Virus record (IMG/VR): IMGVR_UViG_3300042372_000278
Coordinates: 1-30,898 of that record
Strand: one strand, 5' to 3'
From: a virus
DNA: 30,898 nt
Shown in pieces: positions 13,023 through 18,302 of this stretch (position 1 is its first letter; each line of letters opens with the position of its first letter). Under the pieces are notes generated by a model. It was not told the DNA's origin, did no database searches, and saw nothing but the letters and a program-made list of their open reading frames with translations. A program made the position numbers and the translations under genes.

Positions 13023-13038
13023 TGTGATTAATCTCACA
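13023..13038. promoter_or_regulatory. Crp/GlxR-like operator, perfect core
   Basis: TGTGA-TTAATC-TCACA, about 74.5 bases upstream of the predicted start of promoter 6. Confidence 0.7.
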
Positions 13039-13039
13039 A

Positions 13040-13069
13040 AATTCCAGGGTTATCCACAAGTGGTCGTAA
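13040..13069 (-). repeat. bipartite element copy 6
   Basis: TTACGAC, 15 bases, CTGGAATT; the spacer contains one DnaA-type box. Confidence 0.68.
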
Positions 13070-13081
13070 CCCTGTGGATAA
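13050..13081. promoter_or_regulatory. pair of DnaA-type boxes, block 1
   Basis: TTATCCACA (13050-13058) and its inverse TGTGGATAA (13073-13081), both exact. Confidence 0.68.
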
Positions 13082-13098
13082 CCCCTTAGCTTTGCGGG

Positions 13099-13118
13099 CC
13101 AGCTGCATATGCAGCTGG
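13099..13118. repeat. perfect 20-base palindrome
   Basis: CCAGCTGCATATGCAGCTGG, just downstream of the 13129-13383 gene. Possible transcript-end hairpin or operator. Confidence 0.6.
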
Positions 13119-13128
13119 TGTTGGATCT

Positions 13129-13383
13129 TTACAGACCTAACTCATCCCTGGTTAGTTTTGGATTGCGATTGAAGTTAATAACTTCGGACGGGAGGTAAAG
13201 AGCAGTAGTCTTAGTCTTCTTCAATGTATCATACACATAAGCACGAACATCACCAAAGAAGTTACGGCGATTAGAAAATGCTAACTCAGTTAAGTATTCC
13301 TTATCAACGCCTTGCTCTGAATAAATTGTTACATCATTTGCTTTGTTTGCATCATAGATTTCTACTCTGAAACGATTTTTCAT
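13129..13383 (-). CDS. hypothetical protein, 84 aa
   Basis: 'MKNRFRVEIYDANKANDVTI' beta-rich start and a basic middle ('KKTKTTALYL'). No family recognised. No TGTCAG promoter lies directly upstream, so it probably shares the transcript of the 13877 gene. Confidence 0.7.
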   Translation of the reverse strand: MKNRFRVEIYDANKANDVTIYSEQGVDKEYLTELAFSNRRNFFGDVRAYVYDTLKKTKTTALYLPSEVINFNRNPKLTRDELGL

Positions 13384-13454
13384 TTTGTTGCCTTTGTTAG
13401 TAGTTGTCCCAAAAGGGAGAGCAGTTTGGCGACATACTCAGGTCGTTGGATTAT

Positions 13455-13877
13455 TTAGAGATAACGAGCAATAGCATTGTAAGTGCTTGTGCTTACTGTT
13501 TCCTCATCTGTCATCTTTAGAATACGAATTGCGTTTTCCAATTCCTCTTTCATCTCATTGTATGAGTGGCGGTGGAGAACTTCGTAGTCCTTCTCAGGCT
13601 CTTTAGGAAAGTCTGACTCATTAACTGTTAAATCAAAATCAACATTAAGTGTCTTGTTCCATGAGCGATAGTTTGTGCGTAGGTTTTCTGCCTTAGCAAA
13701 ATTAGCCATAGCAAACTTTGCTACTTCTTTGCGCCACTTTTCTAAAGCCTTTTCGTGCTTTGCTTCGTTGGCTTCTTGTGATGCGTAATCGGCATTTAAC
13801 TTTGTCAAGCGAGTTTCTAGTGCCTTGATTACCTTTGGTGTTGCGATTTTTACGCTAATTGCTTTCTGTCGTGCCAT
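13455..13877 (-). CDS. hypothetical coiled-coil protein, 140 aa
   Basis: Lys/Glu/Ala-rich helices ('ALETRLTKLNADYASQEANE', 'KALEKWRKEVAKFAMANFAK') predict a coiled coil. Start after GAAAGGAAACAA. No family recognised; structural or scaffolding use is possible. Confidence 0.75.
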   Translation of the reverse strand: MARQKAISVKIATPKVIKALETRLTKLNADYASQEANEAKHEKALEKWRKEVAKFAMANFAKAENLRTNYRSWNKTLNVDFDLTVNESDFPKEPEKDYEVLHRHSYNEMKEELENAIRILKMTDEETVSTSTYNAIARYL

Positions 13878-13916
13878 TTGTTTCCTTCTTTCGTTGTGGG
13901 TTGGGTTGATGAAGTA

Positions 13917-13938
13917 ATTATAGCAGGGGGGTCTGACA
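13917..13938 (-). promoter_or_regulatory. TGTCAG-N10-TATAAT promoter 7
   Basis: TGTCAG (13938-13933), 10 bases (ACCCCCCTGC), TATAAT. Drives the 13877 gene. Confidence 0.78.
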
Positions 13939-13963
13939 TTTCTGCGACCCCCCTCCCATTAAA

Positions 13964-14146
13964 TTAAACGCCTAGTAGTGTTTGAGCGGATACGGAAGTC
14001 CAACGAGTTTCCTTGTTGGGCATTTCCAATAGCACACGCACCGAGCCAGATGTTTGTGGGTGGATTTCTTTAATCACACCTGTTTTCTTTGACTTAAGGG
14101 TAGTGAATAAATCGCCTACCTGATACAACTTGTCGTTGATTGTCAT
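13964..14146 (-). CDS. hypothetical SH3-like protein, 60 aa
   Basis: 'YQVGDLFTTLKSKKTGVIKE' and 'VRVLLEMPNKETRWTSVSA' form alternating strands like a small SH3/KOW barrel. Often seen in actinophages without function. Start after AAAGAGG. Confidence 0.68.
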   Translation of the reverse strand: MTINDKLYQVGDLFTTLKSKKTGVIKEIHPQTSGSVRVLLEMPNKETRWTSVSAQTLLGV

Positions 14147-14175
14147 TTATTGCCTCTTTTCTTTGTTAGGGTTGT

Positions 14176-14197
14176 AGTATAGCATTGGGGTCTGACA
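14176..14197 (-). promoter_or_regulatory. TGTCAG-N10-TATACT promoter 8
   Basis: TGTCAG (14197-14192), 10 bases (ACCCCAATGC), TATACT. Drives the 14146 gene. Confidence 0.78.
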
Positions 14198-14235
14198 TTA
14201 GTCTAGCCCTGTCTCAGTATTTGAGAAAGTTATTG

Positions 14236-14251
14236 TGTGACCTTAGTCACT
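14236..14251. promoter_or_regulatory. Crp/GlxR-like palindrome (one mismatch)
   Basis: TGTGA-CCTTAG-TCACT, overlapping the stop codon of the upstream gene, about 74.5 bases before the predicted start of promoter 8. Confidence 0.5.
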
Positions 14252-14506
14252 TTCAGGTAGCCAAGCGTGGAGATGGTGCTGCTCGATGATCGCCCACACT
14301 GGCGCACATGTCTGCCCCTTGTAAGTAATTCCATCAGGCATTTCGATGGTTTCATCCCACATGTCATCATGAGCAAAATCTATTGCTTCGATACACACTG
14401 GAACCATAGAAAGTGGAACGGGTGGGTAATGATTACCCTGTAAGTGATAACCTAGTGCTACCTCTAAATCTAATTCAGTTAAATCTAATGCTGTATTGTA
14501 TCCCAT
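14243..14506 (-). CDS. conserved phage protein, 87 aa
   Basis: 'ALGYHLQGNHYPPVPLSMVP', 'CIEAIDFAHDDMWDETIEMP' and 'GITYKGQTCAPVWAIIEQHH' match a family I know from actinobacterial phages, of unknown function. TAATG overlap with the upstream gene. Confidence 0.76.
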   Translation of the reverse strand: MGYNTALDLTELDLEVALGYHLQGNHYPPVPLSMVPVCIEAIDFAHDDMWDETIEMPDGITYKGQTCAPVWAIIEQHHLHAWLPESD

Positions 14507-14709
14507 TATTCTGCCACCTTTAGTATTGCGTAAGAGCCGTTAGCATTTATTTCATCAAGAATTGGTTGTAGGCGTGGTGCTACTAAATCTTTTAGCATAG
14601 ACTCTAGCATAAAGATACGAGTGGTTTCATCAAGTGCCATAACCTGTTGAGTTACTGGATGATTGTCTGCAAACTCTGTTACAAACTTTAGATTGTGTTC
14701 TACTATCAT
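14506..14709 (-). CDS. hypothetical helical protein, 67 aa
   Basis: 'VTQQVMALDETTRIFMLESM' then 'LVAPRLQPILDEINANG'. The ATG follows CGAAAGGC and promoter 9. No family recognised. Confidence 0.7.
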   Translation of the reverse strand: MIVEHNLKFVTEFADNHPVTQQVMALDETTRIFMLESMLKDLVAPRLQPILDEINANGSYAILKVAE

Positions 14710-14738
14710 TTTTTGCCTTTCGTTGTTGGTATAAGAGT

Positions 14739-14760
14739 ATTATAGCCTATGCCACTGACA
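14739..14760 (-). promoter_or_regulatory. TGTCAG-N10-TATAAT promoter 9
   Basis: TGTCAG (14760-14755), 10 bases, TATAAT; no recognisable -35 in the regular position. Confidence 0.8.
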
Positions 14761-14797
14761 AATTGTGCAACACGCCCAAGCTTTATCTAATTTATTT

Positions 14798-14813
14798 TGT
14801 GATTAATCTCACA
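14798..14813. promoter_or_regulatory. Crp/GlxR-like operator, perfect core
   Basis: TGTGA-TTAATC-TCACA, identical to the site at 13023; about 73.5 bases before the predicted start of promoter 9. Confidence 0.7.
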
Positions 14814-14844
14814 AATTCCAGGGGGTTGTGGATAACCCCCGTAA
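14814..14844 (-). repeat. bipartite element copy 7
   Basis: TTACGGG, 16 bases, CTGGAATT, directly abutting the Crp-like site. Confidence 0.62.
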
Positions 14845-14856
14845 CCCTGTGGATAA
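14821..14856. promoter_or_regulatory. pair of DnaA-type boxes, block 2, one in a hairpin
   Basis: Inverse boxes TGTGGATAA at 14827-14835 and 14848-14856. The first sits in GGGGGTT-gtggat-AACCCCC, a perfect seven-pair stem. A 14-base palindrome TGCATAGCTATGCA follows at 14876. Confidence 0.68.
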
Positions 14857-14889
14857 CCCCGCAGTATTGCGGGCCTGCATAGCTATGCA

Positions 14890-15021
14890 TCACTCTGTAT
14901 ATTTATTTTTATGTTTGATCTTTCGAAAATATTTTTTCTTATTACGAACAGGTTGCGCCGCATTACTGCGGCGCAATTCCTGAATTCGTTTTACTTTATC
15001 TCGAAGTGAATTTTGGGACAT
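14890..15021 (-). CDS. very basic 43-aa protein (candidate)
   Basis: Starts MSQNSLRDKVKRIQELRRSN, overlapping the previous gene by 26 bases, and ends in a Lys/Arg-rich tail ('KKKYFRKIKHKNK'). Strong basicity suggests nucleic-acid binding. A ten-pair hairpin lies in its middle, so the frame could instead be a chance product of a structured intergenic region. Confidence 0.48.
   Translation of the reverse strand: MSQNSLRDKVKRIQELRRSNAAQPVRNKKKYFRKIKHKNKYTE
14953..14976 (-). terminator. GC-rich ten-pair hairpin after the 14996 gene
   Basis: TTGCGCCGCA and TGCGGCGCAA flank a four-base loop; no U-tract follows. It lies 20 bases after the stop of the 14996-15187 gene and inside the basic 43-aa frame. 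Confidence 0.5.
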
Positions 15022-15187
15022 GATACCCACTCGCTTCGTGAAATCTATTTACATCAAATCGTTCATTATCTTTTGCGAACATTTCCGCAAAATCATTTAC
15101 CATTTTAGAAAATAACGCTGGGTGTGCTTTATCGCTTGCGAACTTTAAAATTTCTGCTACTGCGACATAATCTTTTCGTGTCATCAT
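14996..15187 (-). CDS. conserved phage protein (MTRKDY type), 63 aa
   Basis: 'MTRKDYVAVAEILKFASDKA', then 'DFAEMFAKDNERFDVNRFHE' and a terminal 'ASGY'. I know this pattern from many phage small proteins of unknown function. Two adjacent ATGs (15187, 15184) overlap the upstream stop. Confidence 0.77.
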   Translation of the reverse strand: MMTRKDYVAVAEILKFASDKAHPALFSKMVNDFAEMFAKDNERFDVNRFHEASGYHVPKFTSR

Positions 15188-15387
15188 TTAACTGATACCA
15201 TTCCTGTTCTATAAAAAACTTTTGTATAGCATTTGCCTGTTGGCGTGTAAATATTTACAGTTGAGTATTCGTTAGCAAATCCCCAATCGGTGAATAAGAA
15301 AAAGTTTTCCCAAGCACCCAATTCGCTTTCGTATTCTGCTGACCAATGAGGAGCGTGTCCGTCATAAGCACAAGTTAATTTATACAT
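15184..15387 (-). CDS. hypothetical protein, 67 aa
   Basis: Aromatic, beta-rich ('APHWSAEYESELGAWENFFL', 'YTKVFYRTGMVSVK'). TAATG overlap with the upstream gene. No family recognised. Confidence 0.7.
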   Translation of the reverse strand: MYKLTCAYDGHAPHWSAEYESELGAWENFFLFTDWGFANEYSTVNIYTPTGKCYTKVFYRTGMVSVK

Positions 15388-15530
15388 TAGTCATTTTCTC
15401 CGTTCCAAAATAGTGAGCCATCATCTACGCAATCGCAAGGTTCGCAATCAAAATCATTATCATCACCAAAAAAGATTACTCCGTGTCCGTGGCAATCTTG
15501 GCAATCTATTGTTAATACTGAGTTAATCAT
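15387..15530 (-). CDS. small zinc protein with CxxCxGxG motif, 47 aa
   Basis: C-Q-D-C-H-G-H-G (residues 10-17) and C-E-P-C-D-C (29-34) resemble one DnaJ-type zinc unit, here in a very acidic protein. Linked to both neighbours by TAATG overlaps. Confidence 0.68.
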   Translation of the reverse strand: MINSVLTIDCQDCHGHGVIFFGDDNDFDCEPCDCVDDGSLFWNGEND

Positions 15531-15694
15531 TAGTGTTGTTCCTCGCAATCTTTGTCATAGTCAAATCCGCAAAAGTAGCAACCCATAAATTCTAGGTGTT
15601 CGATACAGTAATACTTAAATTGACTTTCATCACAACAAAAATGTTGCTCGTCTGCGATTTCATAGAAATCGGTTTTGTCGATTATGTTTAACAT
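15530..15694 (-). CDS. Cys/His-rich protein, 54 aa
   Basis: Seven Cys and three His in 54 residues ('FCCDESQFKYYCIEHLEF', 'GCYFCGF'), acidic. It probably binds zinc. The ATG follows CGAAAGGAAAAC, behind promoter 10. Confidence 0.68.
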   Translation of the reverse strand: MLNIIDKTDFYEIADEQHFCCDESQFKYYCIEHLEFMGCYFCGFDYDKDCEEQH

Positions 15695-15722
15695 AGTTTT
15701 CCTTTCGTTTGTTTATTTAGTT

Positions 15723-15744
15723 ATTGTATCAGTTAGCACTGACA
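15723..15744 (-). promoter_or_regulatory. TGTCAG-N10-TACAAT promoter 10
   Basis: TGTCAG (15744-15739), 10 bases, TACAAT. Drives the zinc-protein operon starting at 15694. Confidence 0.78.
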
Positions 15745-15815
15745 AATTTTGTGAGGGTTCTTACTTACGACATTGGGCGAGGACTCCCTCTAAACTGCCC
15801 CTGTTTCGATTTTAT

Positions 15816-16028
15816 TTAATCGGAAGTTTTTACGGCTAAATAGCGATAAGTATCTTTTAAATTTAGCGGTGCTGAGTAATGAGGTCTAACCTGAACCTTA
15901 TAAGTTTCGCAATCCGCATACCATACGGAATTATCTTTTTCCGCTGAGATGATTTCACCCTTTAATGATTTTGAGTGATAGGTTTTTCCTACAAGTAGGC
16001 TTTCGATTGTATAGACATTTGCTGACAT
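15816..16028 (-). CDS. hypothetical protein, 70 aa
   Basis: The ATG at 16028 follows AACGAAAGGCGG; the frame continues upstream only through the leader. 'SLLVGKTYHSKSLKGEIISA' followed by short strands suggests a small beta barrel. No family recognised. Confidence 0.7.
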   Translation of the reverse strand: MSANVYTIESLLVGKTYHSKSLKGEIISAEKDNSVWYADCETYKVQVRPHYSAPLNLKDTYRYLAVKTSD

Positions 16029-16060
16029 TTGAGTCCGCCTTTCGTTTGTTGATAGTAGCA

Positions 16061-16082
16061 ATTATAGCCTATGGCACTGACA
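16061..16082 (-). promoter_or_regulatory. TGTCAG-N10-TATAAT promoter 11
   Basis: TGTCAG (16082-16077), 10 bases, TATAAT. An inverted repeat ATTACT-agcc-AGTAAT (16090-16105) lies just upstream. Confidence 0.8.
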
Positions 16083-16130
16083 TTTTCTAATTACTAGCCA
16101 GTAATTCCAAATAATGAGACGCTCAAGCCG

Positions 16131-16146
16131 TGTGATAAAAATCACA
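16131..16146. promoter_or_regulatory. Crp/GlxR-like operator, perfect core
   Basis: TGTGA-TAAAAA-TCACA, about 84.5 bases before the predicted start of promoter 11. Confidence 0.7.
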
Positions 16147-16166
16147 AAATCTCGGGCGTGTCGGAA

Positions 16167-16197
16167 AATTCCAGGGGGTTGTGGATAACCCCCGTAA
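16167..16197 (-). repeat. bipartite element copy 8
   Basis: TTACGGG, 16 bases, CTGGAATT. Confidence 0.62.
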
Positions 16198-16209
16198 CCC
16201 TGTGGATAA
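16175..16209. promoter_or_regulatory. pair of DnaA-type boxes, block 3, one in a hairpin
   Basis: TGTGGATAA at 16180-16188 and 16201-16209. The first lies in the same GGGGGTT...AACCCCC stem as in block 2. Confidence 0.68.
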
Positions 16210-16260
16210 CCCCGCTCTTTTGCGGGCGCATCAACTTTTGTCAAGTCGACACGCCGTTAC

Positions 16261-16359
16261 TTATTCGAAATCTTTAAAAATTTCTTCAAGCTTTAAGATT
16301 TGCTCATCTGTTAAATGATCAATTTGAATTGATTTTTCAAATCCAAAAAAATCTGTCAT
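16261..16359 (-). CDS. small hypothetical protein, 32 aa
   Basis: MTDFFGFEKSIQIDHLTDEQ then a Leu/Glu helix. Its start overlaps the upstream stop through ATGA, which supports translation despite the small size. Confidence 0.52.
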   Translation of the reverse strand: MTDFFGFEKSIQIDHLTDEQILKLEEIFKDFE

Positions 16360-16571
16360 TCGCTCATCAACCTTTCTAAATCGTCTGCGTTATCTTTCAT
16401 GTAATTATCTTGAAAATCTAAAAGTGCCTCATTGTAAGCAATCGGGTCACAATCTTTTAGAATTTGGGAGGGATAAAAAACAGCGTTACCCATTTCATAG
16501 ACGGGATAACAATCATCAAGCATTTCATCAAATAATTGTTTAATCGCAAAAGTAATTTCGAAATCTAGCAT
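16356..16571 (-). CDS. conserved phage protein, 71 aa
   Basis: 'AIKQLFDEMLDDCYPVYEMG', then 'YPSQILKDCDPIAYNEALLD' and an acidic helix. The DPIAY...LD pattern is common in small phage proteins of unknown role. TAATG overlap upstream, ATGA downstream. Confidence 0.75.
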   Translation of the reverse strand: MLDFEITFAIKQLFDEMLDDCYPVYEMGNAVFYPSQILKDCDPIAYNEALLDFQDNYMKDNADDLERLMSE

Positions 16572-16732
16572 TATGCGTTTTCCTTATCTTTTAGTATTCC
16601 TAGAATAATCTCTAATTGTTTAGTAGAAAGAAGTGCTTGAGCACAACCCCACTTAAAGGCTAAATCCATTTCGCCATAGTGTTTTTTAGCAAGGTCGGTT
16701 ATTTCTTGCGTTACCTCAAAATTACTTTTCAT
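16571..16732 (-). CDS. hypothetical protein, 53 aa
   Basis: Helical, starting MKSNFEVTQEITDLAKKHYG. ATGA overlap with the upstream zinc protein and TAATG with the downstream gene. Confidence 0.66.
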   Translation of the reverse strand: MKSNFEVTQEITDLAKKHYGEMDLAFKWGCAQALLSTKQLEIILGILKDKENA

Positions 16733-16902
16733 TTAGTTAAACTCCAATCTGTCCAAAATGGTAAGCGGTCATAGTCATCATAGATGTAAAATCTATCTAT
16801 GTTCATTTCGCAAGTTTCGCAAAATGTGTATTGGAAATCTCCGACATTAGAAATGGACTCCATGTGTGGAGTATGTGTATGTGTATTTGTTAGTGTAGTC
16901 AT
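16729..16902 (-). CDS. small CxxC protein, 57 aa
   Basis: The ATG at 16902 follows GAAAGGTGG. N-terminal Thr/His repeats 'THTHTPH', then 'FCETCEMNIDRFYIYDDYDR' and 'FWTDWS'. The CxTCE...DR.PFW pattern recurs in small phage proteins; probably zinc-binding. Confidence 0.7.
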   Translation of the reverse strand: MTTLTNTHTHTPHMESISNVGDFQYTFCETCEMNIDRFYIYDDYDRLPFWTDWSLTK

Positions 16903-16933
16903 TTTGACCACCTTTCTTTTTCGTTATAGTGGA

Positions 16934-16955
16934 ATTGTAGCATGGGGGTCTGACA
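16934..16955 (-). promoter_or_regulatory. TGTCAG-N10-TACAAT promoter 12
   Basis: TGTCAG (16955-16950), 10 bases (ACCCCCATGC), TACAAT. Confidence 0.78.
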
Positions 16956-17004
16956 TTTCTCTACTTACTAGCCAGTAATTCCAAGATGTGAGACGCTCAG
17001 CCTA

Positions 17005-17020
17005 TGTGATAAATATCACA
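17005..17020. promoter_or_regulatory. Crp/GlxR-like operator, perfect core
   Basis: TGTGA-TAAATA-TCACA, about 85.5 bases before the predicted start of promoter 12. Confidence 0.7.
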
Positions 17021-17022
17021 AA

Positions 17023-17052
17023 AATTCTGGGGTTTTCCACAGATGCCCGTAA
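17023..17052 (-). repeat. bipartite element copy 9
   Basis: TTACGGG, 15 bases, CCAGAATT; the most diverged second half. Confidence 0.55.
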
Positions 17053-17064
17053 CCCTGTGGATAA
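17033..17064. promoter_or_regulatory. pair of DnaA-type boxes, block 4
   Basis: TTTTCCACA (17033-17041, one change from the consensus) and TGTGGATAA (17056-17064). Confidence 0.62.
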
Positions 17065-17117
17065 CTCCCGCAAGATTGCGGGCCAGCTCGACATTGTCAA
17101 GCCGACACGCCGTTAGG

Positions 17118-17240
17118 CTAGTGTGACTCTTGCCACATCTCTCTCATCTCTGCTTTAAAGTCATGCCACACGATCCTCGCCATGTATAGGGCGGGGAGGG
17201 CAAGGGATAACTGCACTAGTGTAGTAAGTAGTCTATTCAT
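17118..17240 (-). CDS. small membrane-associated protein, 40 aa
   Basis: Starts MNRLLTTLVQLSLALPALYM, one hydrophobic helix, then an amphipathic charged tail ('HDFKAEMREMWQESH'). TAATG overlap with the upstream gene. Function unknown. Confidence 0.58.
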   Translation of the reverse strand: MNRLLTTLVQLSLALPALYMARIVWHDFKAEMREMWQESH

Positions 17241-17410
17241 TACGCATTAACCTTATCTCTTAGTGATTGCATAGCGCTATCTATTTGATTATACGCATTA
17301 GCGCATGAGTAGCAATAGGTTTCGGTAATGATACCGCCTAATAGCATGGCATCTATTCCGCTATAAACTAAATCGGTATTGTTGCAGTTAATTACTTTAC
17401 ATTCTTTCAT
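17240..17410 (-). CDS. small Cys-rich protein, 56 aa
   Basis: C4, C9 and C-Y-S-C at 33-36 make a possible zinc site. 'TDLVYSGIDAMLLGGIITET' in the middle. TAATG overlaps on both sides. Confidence 0.66.
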   Translation of the reverse strand: MKECKVINCNNTDLVYSGIDAMLLGGIITETYCYSCANAYNQIDSAMQSLRDKVNA

Positions 17411-17577
17411 TATGCGGTCACCTTTATGTCCATTACATTAGCGGTAAACTTTTTACCCTTGCCTAGTTCGCTATCATTAAGCGCATTTATTAGATTGTCG
17501 ATTGCTTTTACATCTGTTGCGACATTGTCAATAGAGATTAGTTTAGAGCCTTGCCAAATTGAGTAAGTGATAGTCAT
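17410..17577 (-). CDS. hypothetical protein, 55 aa
   Basis: The ATG at 17577 is preferred, with GGGAG nine bases upstream. 'MTITYSIWQGSKLISIDNVA', then a helix and a basic strand. No family recognised. Confidence 0.67.
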   Translation of the reverse strand: MTITYSIWQGSKLISIDNVATDVKAIDNLINALNDSELGKGKKFTANVMDIKVTA

Positions 17578-17579
17578 TA

Positions 17580-17762
17580 TTAGTTCTCCCATGTTAGTTC
17601 GTATAGTTTTGCTAGTGCCTCATCATCTGAGTCATCAAATTCATCTAGTGGAGGTTGTTCCTCATCTACCTCATCAAGGTATGCGTATGCGTCTGCGACA
17701 TCTGATTGGATAGTGTCCCACTTAGACACGCTGTTAGTTTCGTATGAGTATGCGTATGACAT
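17580..17762 (-). CDS. acidic hypothetical protein, 60 aa
   Basis: Tyr-rich start 'MSYAYSYETNSVSKWDTIQS' followed by a long acidic stretch ('DEVDEEQPPLDEFDDSDDEA'). TAATG overlap with the upstream gene. No family recognised. Confidence 0.68.
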   Translation of the reverse strand: MSYAYSYETNSVSKWDTIQSDVADAYAYLDEVDEEQPPLDEFDDSDDEALAKLYELTWEN

Positions 17763-17875
17763 TATTTATTCATCTCCTCTGAGATAGCCTTAGACTTAGT
17801 TAGTGCCTCTAGGGCGATTGCTAGGGAGGCAAGGCGTTGAGCCTCTACCATTTGCTTGTATTCATCTAGTGTCAT
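17762..17875 (-). CDS. small helical protein, 37 aa
   Basis: MTLDEYKQMVEAQRLASLAI... then 'LEALTKSKAISEEMNK', a single Leu/Ala/Glu-rich helix. The leader CGAAAGG and promoter 13 lie directly upstream. Confidence 0.6.
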   Translation of the reverse strand: MTLDEYKQMVEAQRLASLAIALEALTKSKAISEEMNK

Positions 17876-17907
17876 TTATTCTGACCTTTCGTTGTTGTTA
17901 TGTTGTA

Positions 17908-17929
17908 AGTGTAGCATGGGGGTCTGACA
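17908..17929 (-). promoter_or_regulatory. TGTCAG-N10-TACACT promoter 13
   Basis: TGTCAG (17929-17924), 10 bases (ACCCCCATGC), TACACT. Confidence 0.76.
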
Positions 17930-17957
17930 AATTGGGGAGGTTAGCCTATCGTGTCGG

Positions 17958-17973
17958 TGTGATACTAGTCACA
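17958..17973. promoter_or_regulatory. Crp/GlxR-like operator overlapping a stop codon
   Basis: TGTGA-TACTAG-TCACA, perfect core, about 64.5 bases before the predicted start of promoter 13. The centre contains the TAG stop of the upstream gene. Confidence 0.68.
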
Positions 17974-18180
17974 CTCTCCACAAGGGCATTGAGGAAACTC
18001 TCGCTCTTGCTTGATACGATTAGCAAGAGTCATGACCTTGTTATAGGTCTCGGCACTAGCACCACGGAAGGAAACTAGTTCGCCATTGGCAACCATTTCA
18101 GCACCTAAGCGAATTCGTTGCTCTAGGTCAAGATGACCAAAGCGAGAGTGTTTAATTGTATTTTTATCTAGTGTAGTCAT
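17965..18180 (-). CDS. hypothetical protein with C-terminal Cys cluster, 71 aa
   Basis: The ATG at 18180 follows AAAGGTGGTCTC. 'FGHLDLEQRIRLGAEMVANG' is a helical start; the end 'FPQCPCGECD' has three Cys. First gene of the minus-strand block. Confidence 0.7.
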   Translation of the reverse strand: MTTLDKNTIKHSRFGHLDLEQRIRLGAEMVANGELVSFRGASAETYNKVMTLANRIKQEREFPQCPCGECD

Positions 18181-18221
18181 TTGAGACCACCTTTCTTTAA
18201 TTTGTTTTTCTTTATACCTTA

Positions 18222-18243
18222 AGCATAACATGGGGGTCTGACA
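18222..18243 (-). promoter_or_regulatory. TGTCAG-N10-TATGCT promoter 14
   Basis: TGTCAG (18243-18238), 10 bases (ACCCCCATGT), TATGCT. First promoter of the minus block, in the divergent gap. Confidence 0.74.
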
Positions 18244-18277
18244 AATTGCAACTTATAAATGCGTACAATTCGGACAT

Positions 18278-18293
18278 TGTGAGGTAAGTCACA
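18278..18293. promoter_or_regulatory. Crp/GlxR-like operator, divergent gap, site 1
   Basis: TGTGA-GGTAAG-TCACA, fits the NNTANN centre of GlxR sites; about 70.5 bases before the predicted start of promoter 14. Confidence 0.72.
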
Positions 18294-18302
18294 AAAAAAT
18301 CG

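Larger units (their letters stand above)
16087..16259. repeat. long direct repeat, copy A
   Basis: Shares with 16961-17115 the order: inverted repeat TTACTAGCCAGTAA, GAGACGCTCA, Crp-like palindrome, bipartite element, two DnaA-type boxes, hairpin and a closing GACACGCCGTTA. Diverged by point changes and small indels. Confidence 0.75.
16961..17115. repeat. long direct repeat, copy B
   Basis: Second copy of the regulatory block at 16087-16259, in the same orientation and the same position between a gene end and a TGTCAG promoter. Confidence 0.75.

Noticed and set aside
16062-16244. 60-aa minus-strand frame
   Set aside because: It covers the Crp-like site, DnaA boxes and bipartite element of the duplicated regulatory block; no ribosome-binding site and no protein-like composition.
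13040-17115. CRISPR array from repeated intergenic blocks
   Set aside because: Repeats are 0.9-1.8 kb apart with genes between, of unequal length, and explained by regulatory motifs; no short regular spacers.
6907-18243. L5-type stoperators
   Set aside because: The TGTCAG sites resemble the TGTCAAG core of mycobacteriophage L5 stoperators, but here each is locked to a -10 in one orientation and none lies at random intergenic positions.
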